Shown here: positions 56,501 to 64,000 of the stretch, one piece after another
How the letters are laid out: the number at the start of each line of letters is the position of its first letter
Numbering within the stretch: the first letter of the stretch is position 1
From: Hevea brasiliensis
Lineage: Eukaryota > Streptophyta > Magnoliopsida > Malpighiales > Euphorbiaceae
DNA length: 64,000 nt
Direction: 5' to 3'
Assembly (NCBI RefSeq): GCF_030052815.1
Contig: NC_079499.1
Location: forward strand, 81,817,183-81,881,182
Translations under genes and position numbers: made by a program
Notes under the pieces: model-generated
What the model saw: only the letters and a program-made list of their open reading frames with translations
Database searches by the model: none
What the model was told of the DNA's origin: nothing

Positions 56501-57516
56501 CCCCGACCATAGGGAGTTAGAATCACATCGAATATGGCCCTTTCGGATTAGTCTTGCATAGTTAGTGAGATAAAGAATGATTTTTAAGATACAGTATGGT
56601 TTTTGAGATACAGAATGGCTTTTGAATGGTAAAGAATTGTGATTTCAATTATGATTTATGTATAATTGATTTTGTTGGAATTACCTAAATGGTTAGTTAT
56701 GATTTGATAAATTGAATTTCGTGATCAAAGTCATTTTATACAAATGATTCACATTATTGGCAATGAATATTTTGAGTTTTAGAATTTGATGAGTATTCAG
56801 ATTTCCAAATTATTTACTGTAAATTTTGTCAATGTATATTGTACTATGTTTTAAATTATAGTTGTGCACCACTGAGTTCACCACTCAGCGATAGCTTTGT
56901 ATGCTGTCGCAGGTAAGAAGAGCATAGAGCAGTGAGTAAGTTTCTTTGAAGACACATTCAAATCAGCTCCAGGTATATCATAGGTATACCCATGTACATA
57001 GGTTTTGATGTATGCATGAAATAATATGTATATAAATTATTGAGCAGTTGTATAAAAACTCTTGTAAAACATTTTGGTATGTAATTAAATGTAAATTATT
57101 GTAAAAATAAATTTGAGATTTCATTTACTTGAATAGTTTTGTATTATAAATTTTGAGTCTTGTAATCAATGAAATGTTTCTTTATGATGAGATTAGTTTG
57201 AAAATGAATTGATTGTTTATTGAGAATTGAATTGTGAATTGAAATGAAGTTATTGAAGTTGTATTTGAGAAAACATATTGGGAGCATTTTCTTTTGCAGA
57301 ATTGAAGAATTGTTTTCTCAAAATACAGCCGGCACTTTGCCGAAATTTTGAAAAAAATTTTATAACACCAGATTTTAATCGATGATTTAAATTTCACGAA
57401 AATTGTTTTAAAATCCCTTGTAGTATATCTAATGGGTTATCGGTAGGCGAAGTACGGTAATTCATTAGGTGTACTAAGGGATCATGTTACATCTTACAGG
57501 GGAGTAGGGTGTGACA
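53506..57516 (+). mobile_element. Solo LTR D, chromovirus-like (4011 bp)
   Basis: It runs TGTAACACCCC to GGGTGTGACA, flanked by ctgtg at 53501-53505 and 57517-57521, a perfect 5-bp duplication. It is a longer, diverged subfamily with the CATAACTT modules and a 35-bp tandem repeat. No internal coding sequence. The frames at 53470, 54638, 54961 and 57182 are without domains. Confidence 0.92.
56456..56524. repeat. 35-bp tandem duplication inside LTR D
   Basis: The unit gattcgacctccccgaccat...gaatct occurs at 56456 and again at 56491, identical over 34 bp. Confidence 0.93.
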
Positions 57517-57521
57517 CTGTG

Positions 57522-60099
57522 GTCTACTGGGCTCTCGGTCGGTCTCTCTAGAACCTACGCGTGGCAAAAGTAACGCACTAAGCAATAATGCTTAGTGGTG
57601 CCAATAATAAAATAAAAAGAAATAACAGAAAATAAATATGCAATGTATGTTCTGATGTCTTATGCAGATAATTTTTCGATCATTATTGGTAATCTTATTT
57701 ATTTTGTACTTGTTATATTCATAATTTCATTAAATTTATCCACTTCCATTTCTAGTTACCCAAGTAACCTATATTGGATGACTAGACTGGATAAACGGGT
57801 AAATTGGCACTGGGTATCAAGTACCTCGGGCCGTCATACCATTGGTCACATATGTATCTCCAGGTGTGTAACAGAACAGCTAATGAGCTGTAATAAATAT
57901 TAGGCACAAGGCCAAGTATCATCACAATGTTAAAATGACTAAAAGCCATAAAATCATAGAATGGCATAATGCCATGTGCAGTACTGCTGACTGAACCCTA
58001 TTGGCATGCCAACCTATCCAAACCAACCTTGCTAGGTATACTAGGGCTTGTTACACTTTTAAATTGTACAATTCTTGAAATTTAAGTTTAGGTGTTACTA
58101 TTCATTTTATTAGTCAACTAAAATATTGACTTTTGCATAGGCAATAGGTACATTGGTTCTAATACTCCCAACATACCACATTTTGCATTCTAAAGTTGTT
58201 GGTATTGGTTGCCAATACCATTTCTAAGCTTAGTGTTAGTTGTTTAAAATTTTCAGATTTCAAGCCTTGTGTTTACTGCTCCATTGGTCACTTTTATAGT
58301 AGGGCAAAGTTGTCTTCATAAAAGTTGTTCCTTATTATGTCTAGATACATTTCTTTTTTTAAATCACTCCATTTTGGAGTTTTGTAGATCAAGTTATGGC
58401 CTAAACACCATAACTGGCCGGATTGCAAACATTTCAGAATTTCTGGACTGACCAAATCTATAGTATTTTGTACAGTGATTGCAGGTCACTTTTTGAACAT
58501 ATTATGGTCAAAATTTGGGTTAGGTTTCTTCATGAAAGTTGTAGTTCTATATCTCAGCTTTCCGCTAGTAAAATTTTAGGTCAGTTGGACATTTCTACAT
58601 TGGGTTATGACCAAATGAATAAATACTGTTCATTTGGTCATTTTGCCCAGGTAGAATGCAAGTCGCCCGAATTAGGGCAATTTTTAGGTCAACTTGGTTT
58701 GGTTTTCTGGGTAGGGTTTCTATACCAAAGTTGTGCCATTATGTGTCTAGTTTCATGTCCAATTTCCATTGCACCAATTAAACCTCTACAACTCCATTTA
58801 TAACTGCCCAAACTGACTGGACTCATGCTCAGTTCTGCAGGTTAGCCAAGGCAGCTCACCCACACTAAAATGCCAAGCCTCAACTCACTTCATTTCCTCA
58901 TCATACACATTCAAATGGTCACTAATTGACCATTACAAGGTTAAGGAACCATCACATGAGCAAACCCTAATGTTGTTCAAGTGTCCACATTTTCAAGGTT
59001 CATTCATGCATCACACTTGCATTTCACTTACTCTTACATGTTCAATCACTTATCTCATACTATGGGCAGCTCATAAACACTTTACTTCAAGTAAATTCAT
59101 CAAACCCTAACCATCCCTAGGCTGCCCAAATTGTAGGGATGAATATACATAAGTTTTATTTTGTTTTTCTTACACTTTTCCACTTATCTTATGCTAATAA
59201 ACATGAATTAAGTAAAAGAGATAGGAGATTAGACACTAACCCCTTTGAGTAGAATTTCTAGGTAAAAAAACTTCAATCTTTTCTATTCTTTTTGCTACAA
59301 CTAGCTTCTCCAAGATGTGGGAATGAATTTTAGTGAAGTGAGTTTAGGGTTTTGTGGAGAGGAAGCTTAGGAAAATCAAGCTTTAAAAGAGAAAACGGAG
59401 AGATAGCTTCTTGGCTATGGTGGACGGGAAATGAGGAAGAAGAGTGCAGTTTTTTCATTTCAATTTTTTTGCCCATTTAACTCATTTTAAGTGGTTTATG
59501 GACATGTGTCACAATGTGATTGGGTGAGAGTGCTTAGTGACATAAGCATGAGGTCAAAATTACAATTTTAATTCATTTTCTTTTCTTTTCTTTGCTACTC
59601 ATTTTCAATTCAATTTTTTAAAATATTTATTCACATTTTAGATCATAATAATTATTTACTTAACTAGACAAGTCGGCCAAAAATCATCTCTGAAGACGAA
59701 ATAACCAAAATGCCCTCCGTTTGGCTTAGCAGACTAAAATTATCTGTACCAATTGAAAAATTTTTCTAAGCATTTTCTTGACATTCTAATGCTATAGGAA
59801 CCTCAATGACCCTTTTCTGGAGTCTCAAAAATTATTTTATGAATTTTCCCCCAGGTCTAGGGCTCCTAGTTGCGAGAACCGCAACTTCCCACTAGGTTAC
59901 CCATTGCTAGGGCACCGACTCACTTAACTTGGTTGTATTTTATTTCTAAAATTTTTTCTAAATTTTTCTTGTTAATATTTGAGTTAATTATGGTTCCTCA
60001 CTTTAGTTTAAATATTTTTTCAGACGTTCTAGCTGTCCGGATCGACACTGGTCACCGGAACAGTAGAATGTACGGAGTTGCTACAGGAAGGGTGTTACA
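57522..60099 (-). mobile_element. Solo LTR C, right part
   Basis: It continues C from gtctactgggctc and ends GGGTGTTACA at 60099, like 2804 and 10697. It includes the same landmarks as the Tekay-like LTR (the CATTGGTCAC region, the imperfect palindrome near 58614, and the CAAGTCGGCCAAAAATCA phrase). The frames at 57643-58803 and 59870-60127 are LTR frames. Confidence 0.9.
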
Positions 60100-60470
60100 T
60101 TTCATACCATTTTCCTTTTCCCTCTAGGTCCACATGTGCTACTACTAATCCTTCATAGCATGAAATTTTACTCCTCATTAGGATAACTAGCTAAGTCAAC
60201 TTTTGATCACCCTTTTCCTATAGGGACACTAGTGTGGCTTGGGAATCGGCCATCTGATTCTAAGCTCGAGGCATATGCTTCACAGTCACCTTATCAAAAA
60301 TTAGCTAATAGTTTCTTTATATATTCAAAGTATAGCCTCAATTTTGCTTCCTTCAATTCACATTCAACTTTAATATAATAGACCACTAGCATCGAATCTC
60401 CAATTACCTGTTCTTTCTTTGCCCTAACATCCATCAATGCTTCTAGGCCACAGATGCAGGCCTTATATTC
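60100..60470 (-). pseudogene. Tat-like RNase H remnant
   Basis: Minus-strand pieces read EYKACICGLEALMDV, VIGDSMLVVYYIKVECELKE, LRLYFEYIKKLLANF, KHMPRA and NQMADSQATL, all recognisable parts of the RNase H of Tat pol. Stops separate them. The domain joins directly, without RT core, to an RT N-terminal fragment at about 60478. Confidence 0.8.
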
Positions 60471-60640
60471 AGATATGTAGGGATCTTGTGTTGTACTATG
60501 TCGTGGTCAATTCTCGACATATCTTTATAAGACTAGGCAAATGCTTCTTGGTACTTTGTTAATAAGTCTATAAATTTATCTCTTTCTTTTTGGGTTAAAT
60601 CTTCAGCTAACTTAATGTTTTTAGGATAATTGGTGTACCC
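60471..60640 (-). pseudogene. Tat-like RT N-terminal fragment (core deleted)
   Basis: Minus-strand reading gives FIDLLTKYQEAFA, a stop in place of a Trp codon, then SYKDMSRIDHDIVQHKIP, the usual lead-in to RT. The next residues are RNase H, so the palm with the catalytic aspartates is absent. The element could not have moved without help after this deletion. Confidence 0.78.
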
Positions 60641-61058
60641 AAATTAATAGAGATCAATTTTGATGAATTAATAGAAATAGATTCTAAATGATTATGAATG
60701 CCATGCATATGTCTATTAGAATAAACATCAAACAAGTAAGTAAAAGGACAAGTTATATTATTAATTTTTGCTTTGAAATCTTCATCAAGTACATTAGAAA
60801 TGGAAACATCAGTATCACTATTGTGAGTATTACAAAAGACAAACTCAAACTTAAGAGTGCAGCTTTAAGTTCTTGGCTTCCATGCTGTCTTTAGATCAAT
60901 GGTGCTAATTTTCTGCTCTAGCTCTTTCACATGTGGTAACTCCTAATCATATGTCTAGGTAGTTGCCTCCTTTTTTCAAGAACTTAAGAGCCTTTGGCTC
61001 TTCTTCCTCTTTAGTTGGCTCATAGCCCAAACCATACCTTGTGATTTGTCCCTTCATC
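60641..61058 (-). pseudogene. Tat-like protease/RT linker, decayed
   Basis: Minus-strand fragments (FEFVFCNTHNSD, NNITCPFTYLFDVYSNRH) are in a position between Gag and RT. I cannot see a protease active site. The plus-strand frame at 60688 is a shadow. Confidence 0.45.
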
Positions 61059-61388
61059 TCAAGAAAAATCATTAGGCCATCTGTATGTTTTCTTAGGCTC
61101 ATGACAGAAAAAATACTTCATCCCTTTCTTCACAGTAACCACTTTTGGATCCATCATGTTTTCATAAATCCTAGCAACTTGAAAACCAGACATTGGTGAA
61201 GCTGAACCATCTACTTGCAATGAAACTACCTCCTCATTAGACTTGGTCCAGACATCCAAAGGACTCTCATTATGGCTAGAATTATCACAAATGTCAACAA
61301 CCATTATATACTGAGGTTCATTGGGCTTTTGAATGGGTTGGATAAAGTCAATAATCCTGTCAGGATTATTTGGGTTGGTGGAGATCAT
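61059..61388 (-). pseudogene. Tat-like Gag-Pol segment, open for 109 codons
   Basis: The longest open piece in this internal region. Its order between the gag zinc motif and the RT lead-in identifies it as the middle of Tat Gag-Pol, but its sequence shows no catalytic motif that I recognise. Its Met start is internal to the polyprotein. Confidence 0.5.
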
Positions 61389-61950
61389 ATAGAGACCTAG
61401 TGGAGGTGGAAATTTTGGTTAGGCATAGGGCTAGTGTGGGTTTTTTAGTCGATTTTCTGGGTCAATTATCCTTTTGGCATCAATTAGGTCTTAGATATCA
61501 TGCTTAAGTTGGAAGTATCAGTCAGTGTCATGACCGTGGGCTTAGTAGAATCGACAACATTGATTGATATCATAGCTAGGTGGAAGTAGATTTGGTGGTG
61601 GTCTGGGTGCAAAGAGCTACAGGAGGTCTCGAGCTTTGAGACACTCGAAAACTTTGGATAAGGGTTGGTTGAAGTGAAAAAATCTCCTTAGGGTGTAAGA
61701 CACAATTTGAACCTCAATAACTTTAATGTCACTTAATTGGCTTACCTCGGGTCCTCTTTCCAAAGTTGACTACAATTTTCTCTTCTAGCTCAAACATTTT
61801 GGCATTTAAGGTTTCATCAAGCATAGCCATAGTTTCTTCCATCTTAAGTAGTACAGGTGAAATCTTTACTAGTCTCTTCCCTTTCCTAACCCATGTGACC
61901 TAGTCGGAAGTCTCTTTGGTGTGTTTTGAGGCTATGTTTGCTCAAAAAAA
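61389..61950 (-). pseudogene. Tat-like Gag remnant with partial zinc motif
   Basis: At about 61485-61560 minus-strand reading gives CRFY, AHGHDTD and FQLKHDI followed by DLIDA, the degenerate zinc-binding segment of Tat Gag, where a stop interrupts the spacing and the last Cys is Tyr. Farther right, MEETMAMLDETLNAKMFELE is a short predicted coiled coil. Stops and shifts are frequent. Confidence 0.65.
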
Positions 61951-62782
61951 AAAAAAAAGGATTTAGGGGTTAACCTAAGCATACTATGTATAGGAATGCA
62001 ATGCATGAATGGACAATCTTTTTTTTTTTTTTTACCTTTACCTTTACCTTTACAAAACCAAAACCAAACCATACCAATAGAACCAAAATTGAACCAAAAC
62101 CAAACCATATAAGCTAAACTAAAGACGGACGAAAGACTGAATCAAAACTGAAAAAAATATCTCCATAACTAAATCTTCGCCCCTTTATACCTCTAACTCT
62201 CACATGTAGGGTAAGAAAAAAAATTCTATCCTAGGCTATCGTACACTGGACACACCAACAAGGGGTGGTCCAGGACGACCTTTCCCTCATAAACAAATGA
62301 TTTATATCTCCAAAGTTTAACTATAAGTAAGCATCCTCTTGCTTAACATGGGTTTTAAAATGGACATGGGCCTATACACATATTGGGTTTATGCGTAGGC
62401 CTAGTTTCATCTCAACTACCACTAGAACTTATGATTTGAACAGTAAGGTTATAAATCTATCACAATGAAAATCGATGAGGTACCTAGGGCTGAAATCTAA
62501 GGCTCATGAGCTTCATCGAGTAGGAAAAGGGTCACTCATGCGAGAGCTTGTCCATTAAGCACAACGGCTAGAGCTATGGCTCTTTTTTATACTCAAAGGT
62601 ATGGGCATGGGGTGCTAGGATTCAACAATTTGTCATAGCTCGAGTGGAACCATGGCTCCTTGGCTAGTACTAGCAGCGCTAAAAGGGCAAGGGTGATCCA
62701 TGTGATAGTGTAGTATAATACAAAAAGTTTAATAGGAATAATAATAGACTAATAGAAATATGTTGGAGTAACTATACATTTA
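61951..62782 (-). other. Leader of the Tat-like element
   Basis: Non-coding sequence between the primer site and gag. It contains poly-T tracts, a short TTTACC tandem (62033-62054) and an aaaccaaac-rich stretch (62058-62110). I see no gene. Confidence 0.55.
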
Positions 62783-62801
62783 GTCCCTAGTGGAGTCACC
62801 A
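62783..62801 (-). other. Primer-binding site of the Tat-like element
   Basis: The minus strand reads TGGTGACTCCACTAGGGAC five bases inside the LTR start. Tat/Ogre-type elements are known to have a site of the form TGGCGACTCC(G/A)CTGGGGA. This sets the orientation and identifies the repeat at right as the 5' LTR. Confidence 0.8.
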
Positions 62802-62806
62802 AACTT

Positions 62807-64000
62807 TGAGATTGGAGATTGTAGTAAGGTGCAAGGCGAAATATCATCCACTAGAATTATACAAAATGCACCAGGTAATGCCAAGGAAAGATGGTGGAGT
62901 AACAATGGTCTCACTTAAGTAACATCTCCTTAGATAGTATTTTCTAGACATACACTTCATATAATCCTAATCTAATCAAACCACTAGTAAGTACCGTCTT
63001 CTCATAATACTACCACGATACTAAGGATTAATGCCACAAAGGCATAGATAGACAGAAGTCGCAACTCGGGTAATAGCGGGACATATTCAGTATTTCTTCA
63101 GAGGGTCATTGATGGCAACTTACTCCTTGCAGAGTTTCCACAACCGTCATTACCATAGCCCGATGTCTAGGTTTGGGATAGTGGGTATATAAAGGAAAGG
63201 TGTTAAGCACCCCTTACGTCTGGTCTAACATTGTTAATTAAAGTGCCAGTCCTCTACTAATATTTCTAAAAGTTTTATTAATTATTCCTCTATTAAACTT
63301 TATCCTAAAAATGCAATTTTAATTCTGCACACACTAGTAATTCACAAAAGGATTATTGTTTATAAACAATTTTTATGCACAAGTAATTCCTATCTATGGG
63401 GTTGCTAATTATTTAAATAATATTTATCAAATGACTAAAATTAATTTATTATTGAGAATTTAATTTCCAAACAAATTCGATTTCAAACAATCCTAAGTTT
63501 CTATTTAACATAATCAAATAATTTTCTTCACCACGTTCTCCTAAGGATAATTAAACTAAATTAATTATATACATGTGTAATTTATTATAATATCACATAA
63601 GGCCCAAATAATCACAACTTAGTGAAGATTTCTAACATATTAATTTATTTTACAGTTACCAAGTGTTTAATTAAATTTATTTTATATGCCAAGGTTAGTT
63701 TAATTTACAAATAAGATTAATTTTAATTTACCAAAAACTTATTTAAATTAATTACATGCAAAAATTAGTTAAATTAAAAAGCATAGTTAATTTTAATTTA
63801 TCAAATAAAAATTCCATTATTACTACAATTTTATGCCAATGGTTATTCGAGGAATTTAGGGCTACTTACCTATTGGTAAATTCAGTTGCCATTGAGGCAA
63901 ACTACCCTTAAAAAAGGGCTTTCTTTTCTAGTATGGGAATGATATCCCTGGCTTACTCGCGTTTAGCTCCACATAAGCTCCACACAAATGCCCTTTTTGG
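62807..64000 (-). mobile_element. Tat-like element, 5' LTR (runs off the window)
   Basis: It is the partner of 41626-42815. Shared landmarks include atcatccactagaattata, the gcacccctta phrase, the acaatttttatgcacaagta phrase, and gaatttagggctacttacct. Differences are spread evenly, including small indels, so the element is much older than the Tekay-like and copia insertions. No coding content. Confidence 0.85.

Noticed and set aside
62033..62056. TTTACC tandem, considered as an interstitial telomere repeat
   Set aside because: The plant telomere unit is TTTAGGG. This is a six-base TTTACC run of about four units in a low-complexity leader.

Overview
This window looks like repeat-dominated nuclear DNA from a seed plant, most likely a eudicot. 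It is AT-rich and made almost entirely of nested LTR retrotransposons of lineages known from plants: a Ty3/gypsy chromovirus of Tekay/Del type, a Ty1/copia element, a Ty3/gypsy element of Tat type and an RTE-like LINE. I found no host gene, rRNA, tRNA gene or CRISPR array. Every long reading frame I could interpret is a retrotransposon product or a chance frame inside an LTR. Species cannot be read from the sequence.

Layout, left half. 1-10697 is a minus-strand Tekay-like element (left LTR cut by the window edge, internal region 2805-7576, right LTR 7577-10697). It sits inside a copia LTR whose remainder resumes at 10698. 10698-27106 is a plus-strand copia array of the form LTR(part) - internal 1 - LTR - internal 2 - LTR, in which the middle LTR is shared. 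The array ends inside the reverse-transcriptase region of an older RTE-type LINE (27107-27710). That LINE abuts a fragment of an older chromovirus-like LTR (27711-28086).

Middle. 28087-33179 holds the gag start and 5' LTR of another minus-strand gypsy element, split by an unclassified AT-rich repeat unit (about 28640-30535). 33180-34680 is AT-rich with short tandem repeats. About 34680-36860 is the LTR and primer-binding site of a plus-strand Tat-like element. It is followed by two further diverged AT-rich units (about 36880-38330 and 38950-41550) that share sequence landmarks with the first.

Right half. 41626 to beyond 64000 is one large minus-strand Tat-like element: 3' LTR from 41626, 5' LTR from 62807 running off the window, and a decayed internal region with gag, RT/RNase H and integrase remnants. 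The catalytic core of RT is missing. Four solo LTRs interrupt it. A (44077-47617) and B (47620-50765) are nested, B lying within the target-site duplication of A. D (53506-57516) is nested inside C (52919-60099). Target-site duplications support A, B and D exactly and C with one mismatch.

The most unusual signals are the following. (1) Small disagreements between otherwise near-identical copies fall mainly at CAG/CTG (CHG) sites and often turn CAG or CTG into CG. This suggests consensus error at methylated cytosines rather than true decay. (2) The copia array is tandem with a shared LTR. (3) In-frame stops fall where CAG would be expected. (4) Copia copy 2 has a 382-bp deletion patched with locally copied filler. 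(5) The right half has a two-deep nest of solo LTRs that can be dated relative to one another. I see no sign of a new biological system beyond this transposon layering.
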